A DNA stretch of 31,593 nucleotides from Didymodactylos carnosus (Eukaryota; Rotifera; Eurotatoria; Philodinida; Philodinidae). The translations under genes and the position numbers were made by a program. Of the stretch, positions 1 through 10,704 are shown piece by piece. A model generated the notes under the pieces. That model had not been told where the DNA came from. It was given only the letters and a program-made list of their open reading frames with translations, and did not search any database. Location of the stretch: NCBI GenBank assembly GCA_905250885.1, contig CAJNOQ010001436.1, positions 1 to 31,593 of the forward strand, given 5' to 3'. Within the stretch, counting starts at the first letter, position 1. Each line of letters starts with the position of its first letter.

Positions 1-635
1 TTTGGGTCCCTGGTATAAATAGAATCCGAATAAATGTCACTAATAACAAGAACAGAAAAGTCGTAAATGCGGTTTTTTTCTTATTGATATCGGATTTTCA
101 TGTTCCAGTTGTGATAAAACTGCATTTGATTAACTTTTCATTTTCGCTTAACTGGATTTAATTGCTGTTTTCTATCTGTTCCATCTGCTTGTTCAACGAC
201 AGAAAGAAACTTGAAGTTTTTGATAGTCCTCTTATTCCTCTTAAAGAACTACAGTTTTACGTTCTATTTTGTTGTGAAATAAAAGAATTTGGCAATCAAT
301 ACCATAAATAGTTTTGGCCGTTTGTGCGCCTTTTTCTTGCTGTCTATTGTAAAAGTAAGCGGCCAACTCATCTACGCATAATCTTCATAGTTGTTTTGCA
401 ACGCACAGGGACTGAAAATATGAGTCTCATTCTCAGTACGTTAACAAAGAGTATTAGATATGAGTATTTTAACGCTAGAACTTCTTTGTATACTTCTATT
501 TGAATTTTTGTATTCCACATCTTGTGATCGTAGCAACGAAAAAGTGTATAGGCATAAAAAAACATTTTCGTATTATTTGGATTGGGTAAGAAAATAAGAG
601 AAATAGAGTATCAGCCACGAGGGAAAAGTAGCACC

Positions 636-728
636 CAGTGCCGATTAGGGTAGTGAAACATGCTAAGAGGTGCCGTAAGGTATTGTCTTGCAAAACATAC
701 GGTAGTGGGATCGAATCACACACTGCAT
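636..728 (+). repeat. Degenerate tRNA-like sequence, possible SINE head
   Basis: A box-B-like motif GGATCGAATCA lies at 708-718, with a partly pairing T-arm (705-709 with 717-721). A box-A/D-arm-like stretch begins near 661, about 47 nt upstream, which is the normal tRNA spacing. The sequence at 654-660 does not pair with 722-728, so no acceptor stem forms, and the anticodon stem is imperfect. It is therefore not a functional tRNA. A tRNA-derived SINE or a decayed tRNA pseudogene would explain it; chance resemblance remains possible. The rest of 1-790 shows no supported gene. Confidence 0.28.
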
Positions 729-792
729 GGATTCTTTCGTCTACAAATAAACTTGGAGAAGGAAGTTCTGCTGCATTTACAACATACTACTA

Positions 793-990
793 CCCATGAC
801 GTTTTTTTTTGGTTGATCAGCTAGGCACAGCTCTTGGCGTCTGCGATTTCATAGTGCATAATCGCGATTAAGATAATACGACAGATAATAGATAGATAAG
901 ATAGATCGTGATTATGGACTATGAAATCGCACAACTCGCCATGAGCTGTGACGGATCGATCAGCTGATCAACCAAAAACAACCTCATGGG
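793..990. mobile_element. Fold-back MITE with TA duplication
   Basis: Nearly the whole element is an imperfect inverted repeat. The left arm runs from 793 to about 875 and the right arm from about 905 to 990. Both ends start CCCATGA, followed by a T-rich run and GGTTGATCAG; deeper in the arms GCGATTTCATAGT is repeated in inverse orientation. TA dinucleotides flank it at 791-792 and 991-992, as expected for a Tc1/mariner-type target. It has no coding capacity. Family assignment is inferred from the TA flank only. Confidence 0.72.
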
Positions 991-1290
991 TAAGAAGACA
1001 ACAATACTTTATTTTTGATTCAAATGGAAACAAAATAATAGAAAAAAGTTCGTGGTCGGATTCAATCTCTTTGTCCATCCGTCAACTTGAGTTTTACGAA
1101 GCGAGAACGTTACTGCTAGACTAAATCGGTAGTTTTGGGTGCCGAAAAGGTGCTGAGGTGCTATCCTAAAACTAAAAAAAAGTGCTTTTTCCCGCTTTGT
1201 ATCAGCTGTCAGGAGTAAGTGTTCACTTTTCCTCTATATATACTCCACAATTACATCTAACAGAATCATGATCACATGTTTTCCATTTAT

Positions 1291-1529
1291 TTAACACTAG
1301 AACGCCCGTAGCGGTCATTTTGACCGTTTTGTGATTTTTATCCTTAATAAAACAAACTGTATACAATTTATTTAAAAATAAATTATGTCATAACTTTTAA
1401 TTTGTCCCACAAAAATTATTTTTTGCAGAATTTTTAATTCATTTTTGAATTCAGAATCATTTTTAAGTATAAAATTGTTAAAAAAAACAGTAACGGTCAA
1501 AATGACCGCTTTGGGCGTTCTAGTGTTAA
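1291..1529. mobile_element. piggyBac-like MITE with TTAA target duplications
   Basis: The element body is 1295-1525 (231 bp), flanked on both sides by TTAA (1291-1294 and 1526-1529), the hallmark of piggyBac-superfamily integration. Terminal inverted repeats of about 32 bp begin CACTAGAACGCCC and differ at only two positions. Each repeat contains the palindrome CGGTCATTTTGACCG. The interior is AT-rich and non-coding, so the element is non-autonomous. The near-identity of its ends suggests fairly recent mobilisation by a transposase encoded elsewhere. Confidence 0.88.
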
Positions 1530-1677
1530 TATATAAAAGCTATTTACATATTGCACGAACGTACGAATAACTAATATAATATTTATTTATCATATCCCAA
1601 TTAGTAAATAGTATATTTTTTACCCGAATGTTTTTCATTTTCAATATATAAATAAATATTAAATGTGCTTTAATTTC

Positions 1678-1680
1678 AGA
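1678..1680 (+). promoter_or_regulatory. Probable 3' splice acceptor before the zinc-finger start codon
   Basis: A pyrimidine-rich tract ending in TTTCAG (AG at 1678-1679) lies 30 nt before the ATG at 1710. It fits either trans-splicing of a spliced leader or a 5' UTR intron. The same arrangement precedes CAD, NDUFA2 and ESF1 in this window. Confidence 0.5.
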
Positions 1681-1709
1681 GAAACATAACATACAAATAA
1701 ACAAAATAA

Positions 1710-4465
1710 ATGACAAATACGTCTAGTGTAATGGATCAAACAACATTGATCAAAGTAATTGAACAATATTTAACATTTAGTGATAATACATCTGTGATAG
1801 AATTTATTCGGTGGATAAAACGTCGATTAAAATTGGCCGATATATCATCCGTGAAAGGTACTCTTTGTTTCATCACTATTTGTTTCTAAATGAATTTTTT
1901 TCTTGTAGAACCTGGTCTCTCTTCAATGAGCAAGGTGTCTAATCATAGCGGTGTAATTAATACTTCTCAACTTTTCATATGTCGTTGTGGACATCGTTAT
2001 TCCCTTCGTTTTTCAATGACAGATTTTTTAAATGATAATAATAATAATAATAATCCATTATCGTCACCGTATTATAACAGTAGTGAACAAGATTGTAATG
2101 ATATTGATAACAATATAGTAAGCGATGATGATGATGGTAATTTGGGAGGGATAAATGAACAAAATATAACAAATGAACCATGTAGTCCAAATAATGGTGG
2201 AAGAGCGAGTCGTCGAAAATTAAGTAAACCTGTGAGAAAAGATTTAGCAACAATACAACAGTCACAACAACAGGTAGATACAACAAATAAAGATTTAACA
2301 TCCAATTCTCCACCAAATCGATCAGCAACAAGTGTAGGAAGTAGAGAATCAGATTCGGCGAATGAACTTTCACCAAATGAAATTAAACGTAAATATCAAA
2401 AACAAAGTGAGGATAAATTACAGAAGAATACATCAAAAATTGCTCGAGATGTTCCAATTATACATTCCAAACAAAGACAAAATTCCGTAGAATCAAAAAT
2501 AAATAGACCACCCCTAGTATATCATAAACCAAGTATAAATTAGGTATGATACATCTTTATTTTATAGTCACATCTATTTCACATTTAGATCATCATTCCG
2601 TTTCATCTTTTCGTCATCGATGCTTACGTTGTGGCGTATTGTTTCGTCGACGAAGTTCATTAGCTCGTCATCGACTTCGTCCTTGTAGTAATCACCAATT
2701 GCTATCATCAAATGTACAAATTCAAAAACAAATCTATTCAAATAATTCACATTCAGTATTTCATCATCGTAAACATCGTTCTCAGCAATTATCAAGTTTT
2801 TTTATTTGCTCATATTGTTCCATTCGCTTATATTCACGTGAACAATTTTTAAATCATGAATCAATGCATCAAAAAGGCTATTATTATTGTAAAAAGTGTT
2901 TTGAATTTTTCATTCCAACTTATGATAATGGTCAATTAAAATCACATGGTTGTTCTGAAAGTAGAAAATTAGCTGAACGAACATTGTTAAATGCATTTGC
3001 CATTAATGAACAAACAACAAATAGTGTAATTGAAAAAAATAAAACATTAATTGATCGAGAACAAGTAAACGATTTTCTTGATAATGATGTTGCGTCGGTT
3101 GAAGATGGAACAACATTGACCATACAAGAAGAACAAAAGGATATCATAGTTTCAACACAACAAAATTCTATTCATCAAAAACAACATGACTACAATGAAA
3201 CTGATGAACATTTAGAAGAATTGAAAGGTCTCGAACAATTGATTCCACCTGATACAGATTCAGGTGAACTGATGATAAATAATGATGATGATATTGATGA
3301 AGCCTTTGATATGAACGACGAAGATGAACAAATAACAGCGAAAAATAATGTTGGACAAGTTCGAAACAATAGCATGGGAACTATGGGCGAAGGTGAAAGA
3401 AATCAATTGAATAATCTTTATCAAAATGATGAAATAAATGGAAAAAGTCCATCAGTTGGTAAGTATCACTTAAGTATTTCCAAATATTAAAATATCCATA
3501 TTGTGGTTTATTGCGTTTTTTCAATAGATGATTTTAACGATCAATCAGCGGCTGCTAGAATCACACGTTTTGGCCTACCAAAACTCACTGATTGTAAGTG
3601 TAGTTTTCTTATAGTCTGAAAAAAGATCTTGTGTCAAAGATGCATAATTTGTCTGTAATCTGCTTAGTCTAAACCCTTTTTAAGTCTGACATCTGATAGT
3701 ATCAACGTCTTTATTCGAGCAGCTTTCCACTTATAAGTTTGATCCACACTATTCATAGTGATTGATATTATAATAGTTTTGCCATCTATAGATGAATATT
3801 CTAATTTTCTTCTCGTCATTTTTCTTTCTTACATTTTAGCAGTTGTTGAAGTTTTAAGAGCAGATGGAAAACGACAATATCGCTGTCCATTATGTTTAAA
3901 TTCGTATGCGAATAGAAGTGGATTAAATCGTCATTATATCACACATTCGTCACAAGAGTTATGGAAAGTTGAATGCAAATATTGTGGAAAACGTTATTCA
4001 CGTAAAGATAGCCTCAAACATCACATGAAAACTCAACATGGGCAACATACATTAGCAGATGTAATTGAGACATCCTCCGCATCAATGTCATCATTTTATG
4101 CTAAGAATAATAATCAACATCAAAATAATAATCATTATTATCAACAATTTCCACATTTATCTAATGATGACAGATTAATTTCAAATCAACGAATCGATCA
4201 TCCAAGACAGGCACAATTTCAGTCTTATTCCCAACAACAACATTCAAATCCAACTCGTTCCAAATCGCTGTCTCAACCACAAATTTCTATAAGACAAGCA
4301 ACACCTACATCGTTGACTCATGAAACACAACCACAACCATCAGCAATTAATAGTACCGATAATATGTGGGAAGAAGACGAAGATGATGAAGAAAATTCCA
4401 ATATGTCTTCTAGTGTTAGTTCTGAAAAGAAACAATATGATGAAAATGCGTCATTGTTACCCTAA
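1710..4465 (+). CDS. C2H2-type zinc-finger protein (five exons)
   Basis: Probable nuclear nucleic-acid-binding protein; no orthologue recognised. Proposed exons are 1710-1857, 1909-2532, 2589-3458, 3528-3593 and 3840-4465, which join in frame to 777 aa. Phase also allows the second intron to end at 2567 (35 nt) instead of 2588 (56 nt); the longer form was chosen because it matches the other introns. Exon 2 encodes an acidic, Asn/Ser-rich stretch. Exon 3 holds a C-X2-C-X12-H-X4-C finger (Cys269, Cys272, His285, Cys290), a classical C2H2 finger (Cys331-His351) and an atypical Cys/His cluster (Cys358, Cys361, His377, Cys379). Exon 5 holds two canonical fingers (Cys585-His605 and Cys615-His636), then a Gln/Asn-rich and acidic tail. 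The start at 1710 follows an acceptor-like AG. A candidate AATAAA lies at 4763-4768. The 246-nt last intron could hide a further small exon. Confidence 0.75.
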
Positions 4466-6111
4466 TACAATCCCTACTTTGCGAGAAATGTTTGTATATG
4501 TTCTATTTCTGTGATTGCTGCCAAGAATAGGAAAGGAGACTTCATAATCCCGGTGTCTTTCTTGTCTCCTACTTTTACGGTTATTTATTTTTATAAAATT
4601 ATATACACTATGCACAGTAGTTTTGACTAACAGTACATTGAATCAATCAACTCATATCTCAGTGATATATTTTTTATTTTAACAACAAAAATGTTGAAAA
4701 GTTTAAAGTTATTTTACTTGGTACTCGGTTGATTAGCAATTGAATATTGGATGATTTAAACAAATAAAAAAGATTTCACTTCAGTTTTTGGTTAGTAGAA
4801 ATGCAAACGGGCATAGGCTATTTCTTACTTAACGAACACCGTTCTCAGAGTAAACAAACAAAAATTGTCGTTTATTTTCAAAATAGGTATCCTCACATTA
4901 GAAAGAAAAGCCACACTGTGAAAAATATATAGTAAAATGTCTGGAAGTTTTTGTAAGGCTGCTGATTTTTGACCTTTTCTTTCTTTTCATGTTTAGGAAG
5001 GATATTTAAATATTTTTTTTTCTTCTCATTGGAATAACTATCTATTTTTCTATTTGTTTTTAAGGTGTATTACTTTTTATTTAAATAACTCTATTGTTCA
5101 AGCAAGGTTACAGAAACAAATTTTTCTTTTTATTTAAATTCTGCTATGATTGTTATATATTTTCTATTTGTTGATCTTGTTTGTGCTTTTAACTATCAGG
5201 ATATTACTACGGCTTAGTTGAACAGTTTTTTTTTGTTACAGCTACTCTTATGTTTCTGTTGCTAATTTACTTGTTATTTACTCGAATAGATAAATACAAT
5301 ATTTAATGAATCTCGTTTTATATGCGTCAAAATCTGTGCATTGGTTTTTTTTCTTTTGTTATTTGAACAGAATTTTGTTTTTCATCAAATACCAATTTTG
5401 TGTATGTGCCTGTGTATGAAAGAATAAAGTAAATGTTTAGTAGAAAATATAGCAGTAAGATGCACCTACTTTTTTTCTGTTGAGCTCAAGTGTTTCTCCT
5501 ACTATTTTATGTCTGTTTATAGGTGAATATAACTGATGTAAAACAAATAATCCGACCATGAAAACAATCTGCCTATAATAATGAAAAATTTACTTTGACG
5601 TGAGGGTCTTATCGAGATATAAATTATGTGATGATCTGAGACTTTTCATAAAATGAGCGCAGTTTAATGCGAAGAAGAAGTCAGAGAGGCCTCGTTTTGT
5701 TCAAAAAGATTTGCAAAAAGTTTCAGATTAAATCTAACTACTTGGCTCTTCACAGGTCCAATTTCTAGTAGTTTTCATCAAACATTTTTACATACCTTTT
5801 TTGACAGAAAATTCTTTTAACTATTTAAATATTTTTTTTTCGATTTGCTCTAGGTTTTGAGAAAAAGTAGAAAATAAAAGTGTACTATAATTTTTATAAA
5901 TAAACTGGAAAATATCTTGTACTAGTATTCAATGCGTTTTTGTGGAATAATCGCAACTACTTGCGGAGTTCTCATTACAACTCAGCACAAGTGTAACCAA
6001 TAATTTCATCTGTCAATTGACTTTTAGATATGCTCAGAAACATTATTATCACTTAAAATTAACTTAAATTGAAAGCTCAATACCTGTCATTTAAACATAT
6101 GTGTTCGAAGT
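4466..6111. other. Gene-poor AT-rich stretch
   Basis: This is the 3' flank of the zinc-finger gene, with many T-runs and no ORF that looks like a protein family. Possible polyadenylation signals occur at 4763-4768 and near 5423. No long inverted repeat or RNA gene was recognised. Confidence 0.5.
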
Positions 6112-6985
6112 TTTTTTTTGATTTAATTGATTTTTATTTCGACAACAGCAGTTTTGTACAGAAAACTTTAGTTTTACAATACAAAAATTTAACCTACACA
6201 TAAACATGTTGTCGTGAAAGCAAAAAAGGTTTTAAACACCTATAAAAATTGATACCTTTTTATCCTATTTTGTTCCTCTTTTACAGTTGTAGGTGCTGCT
6301 TCAGTTTGGTTTTGAAGGATTTTATCGTTGGCGAGATAACTACAGTGTTGGAGAGAGAGTTCCAATCGCGAGCTGTCCTATACAAAAAAGATTGTAGAAC
6401 AGTTTCAGTACACACAAATGGGATAAAAACTTGTCTGTTATACTGTAATAGACGATCGGATCTTCTACTCACATCAAACTGTATAAAATTGAAGCGAGAT
6501 AAGGGTGATAAGCCGTTAAGAACGAACTTTAAAAAATACACTAGTCGGAAGTACTTTCGTCGCACGGAGAGTAAAGGTAATTTTAATTTTTCAACAAGGG
6601 CTTTTCCTGATGTATGAAAATCACGTGTGATCATGTGAGCCGCTAATTTTTGAACTGATTCAAGTTAACTTTCCAAATTAACAAAGTTATTGTCATACAA
6701 AACACAGGCGTAATCTAATTTAGCTAATATGTAGGTTTTATAAATTTGTAGACGAATTGAAGAGGGTGCATCTTTAAATTGTCTGTATATAGCGCCTAGT
6801 CGTTTTCTACAATTTAGTACAAAATCTTCAATATGTTCGCGCCATCTCAGATTAAGACTGACTTTAAGGCCTAAGAGTATTAGGAAAGATTCGTGTGTTA
6901 TGGTTGTACCATCACTATTCACATTGTCCATTGAAACAAAAAAGCAGATAATAAAAATAATTAACTGTTCTAACAGAATGAACAA
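6112..6985 (-). mobile_element. 5'-truncated non-LTR retrotransposon fragment (reverse transcriptase C-terminus, pseudogene)
   Basis: The minus-strand frame from 6985 to 6281 encodes the region just after the catalytic core of LINE-type reverse transcriptases. It includes LGLKVSLNLRWREHIE, KRLGAIYRQF and YKTYILAKLDYACVLY, followed further on by TARDWNSL and a basic IKSFKTKLKQHL end. A TAA at 6665-6667 interrupts the frame, with family similarity resuming in the same phase. Endonuclease and catalytic palm are absent, so this is a dead-on-arrival 5' truncation. After the stop at 6281 the sequence runs to an A-rich tail at about 6143-6112, typical of a LINE 3' end. The 5' limit is uncertain (about 6900-6985), and no target duplication was identified. 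Confidence 0.8.
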
Positions 6986-8121
6986 AGGACTGTTAGAATA
7001 TCATAATCACGTACCACAGGCTACTTGAGAAGTTAGCAGACCTTTTAATCTAATTTAGCATCATCATCGTCATTGGTAGTCAGTTTAAATTCAATTTATA
7101 TTGAAAATATGAGGTTGTAAAATAGCTCTGAATTTGAAAATACATTCGTTGCACTAGATATTACCAATTACATATATTTGCATCGATAAAATCAGGAACG
7201 GGAAAACGAGAGTTATCTGAGAACTATTTGATGTGATTATAGTGGATTTAGAGTTAATTCTACATGTCTGATATGTAGAATCATCTCTAGAATCCATGGC
7301 ATCGTTCCATGGCATGCATTTAATGGTTCAAAGCTGGTTAAAGCATAAGAATGAAACTTAGAAGATTAGACGTAAGCATTTAACTCCAAAATTAACTCGA
7401 TCAGCGAACAGCCAGTTTTACCTAAATACTGTTTATTTTGAGTATTTAAGTTTACCTATGCATTATAAACTCCGATAATAAGTATCCATTGAAAGCAATA
7501 GGATCAATATTAAATTGTCTCACTTTTCTCGATAAACAAAGTGAAAAATCACATTATCGACTAATAGCAGAGAGATCTAAAGACATGATAATTACAAAAT
7601 GTTGTATCTAATCAATAATCATCAGTTTTGTAGAGGAAACAAAGAAAAATTTGTTATTATTGCAATTGAAACGGAAAATTTGAACAATCAATATCACATA
7701 CAATAATAGGTTTCATATAGAACTAAGAACTGACACGTTAGACATTCTTTTTCCAGCGTTTGTACAGCTCTTTCGGCTATTTTATGTAAGATGTTATTTT
7801 TCCCTTTGTGAATTGTTATTAGAAAACTAAGGAAATAAATACAAAGCGTTAGTTGTTTAAAGTGATTGACTGAAGCTACAGCTTGTGATTACATCTTTTA
7901 TTGTGATCAACATTCTTAGAGGTGTAAAAAAACACAATATTTTTATTAGAAGAATAGACCAATCACATTAAAAAGCTTGTTTTTTAAAATAACTTTCATT
8001 TATTAATAATAAATGATAAAACTTTATTTTAATAAATTATTACAATTTTCTTTTGTCATATTATGTAACATATCTAAAATCTGGATGCTAAAACATAAAG
8101 AAAAACAAATACCGTTCACTA
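6986..8121. other. Non-coding flank downstream of the MFS gene
   Basis: AT-rich, with no supported coding region. Minus-strand AATAAA signals read at 8028-8023 and 8004-7999, about 95-120 nt after the MFS stop codon, are plausible poly(A) sites for that gene. Confidence 0.5.
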
Positions 8122-9967
8122 TTATATAAGGATAGTAATTATTTTACATACTAAATCTGCTATTTTCTCCGCACATTCGATTTCATATTCTTTTGCAGTT
8201 AGTTGACTTCGTCGTCTATTTTCACGGACAAATACCCATTTCAGAATAATGGCACAGACAAAAGTAATACAAAGAAATGCAAGTGATGTTGCGTGGCCAA
8301 TAGGATAGTTGGGCGCATCAGTGGCTCTATATATCTAAATTAGAAAAGCACTATAATCAAAAAAAGTATTAGAACAATTGTCTATCGCAGTAGAAATACG
8401 TATGTCATGGAAGCTGGTATTAGTAATTTGACATACTTGTCCGGCAAAAACACCACCAAGATTTCCAAATCCTACAATCATCGCAACGGCAACTGCTTTC
8501 TTCGTAGATCCTCCAATGTTACTTGTGAACCAAGCCAATAGCGGCGGAATACTAGAAAATGTTCCAGCGCATGCAATTATGGAGGCTGCATACATTGCTT
8601 GTTGACCATATTTTGGGAATGTAAGTAGTAAGATGTAACCAATTATTCCAAGGAGACTACAACCCATTATGTGAAAACAACGTTCATTTCGATATCCGGA
8701 ATGTGCAGCTATACATATTGTTAATACACATGCCACCGCGTACGGTGGAGCTGACATTGCTTGAGCAGTAAGATTAGAAAATTTCATACCGTGGATAATA
8801 CTTGGAAAAAATAAACTTAAACTATAAAACGGTGTCACATTTCCAATATAAGCAAACATAAATATGTAAACATTTTTGTCGATAAATGCCTCTTTTACTT
8901 CAGACCACGAAAAATGTTTTTGAATCGCAGTCGTATTTGTGCCCTGTTTTAAATGTTTATTTAGTGCTTGACGTTCAGAATCACTGAGCCCTATAACAAG
9001 CAGTAAGAAAGGGTAAAAGACGTGACAACGTTTAATTTTCTTACATTTAACCGTCTCAATTGAATATGGCAAATAAAAATATGAGATGATTCCAAGGAGA
9101 ATTGCAGGAATACCTTCCAAAATAAATATCCATTGCCATCCTTTCAAGTTTTCTCTATTATGCAATTTCGTGATACCAAAAGCCTAAGTTCAAACAAAAA
9201 GTACACATCTATCAATATTTATTAATAGGCAACACTTACTAAAACTCCGCCAAATGAGCCTGCTAAAACAGCAGCAGAAAAAAATAGTCCAAGTCTCAAT
9301 GTTTGTTCTCGCCGAGTATACCACAATGATAGATAAAATACCACTCCGGGGAAGAGACCAGCTTCTGCAACACCCAAAAATAATCTGCATGCTAATAATC
9401 CTGGGTAATTCTTGACTGCGGCCATCGACATCATAATAATACCCCATATAATCATGATGATCGGTAACCAGATAGATGTTCCAAGTAATTTTAATAGCAA
9501 GTTCGACGGTACTTCAAAGAGAACCTAGCGTTTAAACATAATTAATTTTAACGTTTGAAATTTATAGGTTACCACTTAAACTTACATAACCGACAAAGAA
9601 AATTGATAAAACAACATTGTATTGAGATGGTGTTAAATGAAGATCATTTTCGATACCAGCCAGTTTTGCATTACCTAAACAAAAAGAACAAGGATCTATT
9701 TTATAGTTCTTTTACAAGTTGTGTATGAAAAATATTTAAATAATTTTGATTATTATGAATGAAGTATGATGAAATATCATACATACCTATATTAATTCGA
9801 TCCAAAAATGAACAAAGATATAGCAAAGCAAGAAATGGTATCAGATGTATATCAATTTTCCACACTAATTTTCGAATAAGTTTTGATTGTTGTTGATCAC
9901 TTAATTCGTGTTCATGAACAATCGTTTTTTGGTTTACATCGTCTATATGAACCACCGTATTGTCCAT
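8122..9967 (-). CDS. MFS transporter, anion:cation symporter / fungal allantoate-permease type
   Basis: Twelve-helix secondary transporter of the plasma or an internal membrane. This family carries organic anions such as allantoate, nicotinate-type vitamins and other carboxylates; the substrate here cannot be assigned. Exons (minus) are 9967-9787, 9674-9586, 9524-9240, 9183-9045, 8990-8437 and 8334-8122. They join in frame to 486 aa, the usual family length. Introns are 112, 61, 57, 54 and 102 nt; the fourth is a multiple of three without stops, so it looks coding until spliced. Visible family signatures are FLDRINIGNAKLAG after the first helix, VLFEVPSNLLLK, RLFLGVAEAGLFPGVVFYLS, GWQWIFILEGIPA and, spanning the last intron, a Q-I-Y-R-A-T-D-A-P-N-Y motif. 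These match fungal members best. It is divergently placed to the PLAT gene, with 737 bp between start codons. Confidence 0.88.
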
Positions 9968-10704
9968 TGAATGTATTTTTATATAGTAAATTAGTTTTAT
10001 CGATATGCTAACTCTTACGACACCACTTTATTTTTATAATGTTAACTTTATTAATTTTTAGTTCGAATGAATTTGATATTTTTAATTGGAACCATGCAGT
10101 TTTTCTTTGTATAAATATAATAGTACTTCTTCTTCTCTTTCTTATAAGTTTACACAAAATGAGTAAGACAATTTTTCAAGTGTTTTTATTGTACAAATGC
10201 GCATCTAACTACGGTATACGAATGTCATACAGACCTTTTTTAGGTGTGTGCTTATTTTACCTTAATGGTAATTATAATTTGATCTCTCAGCATGGTTTGA
10301 AGGAAAAATAATTTCCTGTAATAGGGTGAAGTGTTTTGATAACTTGTCTCCCATCGATACAACTGTATTTTATAATTTGTTGAGGCGTGAATCGCAGGAA
10401 AATAGCGAAAATTTGTTTATTGATTGTCGTAGCAAAACAGGATGAATGATAGAGAACACTATCTATTTAATAATTCCTAATCTGGTCATAAAGTAACTCA
10501 TTCTAACTATTTTATATTTTTGTGGCGCGTGAACAATTGTTCTATTCAAAATTGAAATACCAAACTTTGGCGCGCATCACTACTCATCTTTAGATGTTTC
10601 GTGTTTAAATTACAGCGTTTTTGATTCTTTTTTCAAATTTTTTTTTGTGCATTATGTGTTGACGTTTTTATTTTTTGAATTGGGAAATCATTGGTTTCTA
10701 TTGA
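9968..10704. promoter_or_regulatory. Divergent intergenic region between MFS and PLAT genes
   Basis: These 737 bp separate two head-to-head start codons and must hold the 5' ends of both genes. AT-rich, with no recognisable TATA or factor site that can be called by eye. A 90-codon plus-strand ORF (10039-10311) inside it has no family resemblance and is not considered a gene. Confidence 0.4.

Noticed and set aside
1975..2376. Minus-strand ORFs opposite the zinc-finger exon
   Set aside because: They are low-complexity shadows of Asn/Asp-coding repeats in the sense exon.
6249..6617. 122-codon plus-strand ORF
   Set aside because: It is antisense to the retrotransposon reverse-transcriptase frame, which gives clear family similarity; the plus frame does not.
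8991..9044. An 18-residue Lys/Cys-rich insertion in the MFS protein
   Set aside because: Good donor GTAAGA and acceptor TATAG enclose it; removing it restores the conserved T-V-K-W-L-S motif, so it is a 54-nt stopless intron.
10039..10311. 90-codon plus-strand ORF with a hydrophobic stretch, between the MFS and PLAT genes
   Set aside because: AT-rich sequence readily encodes Leu/Ile/Phe runs; no family pattern, splice context or conserved motif was seen.
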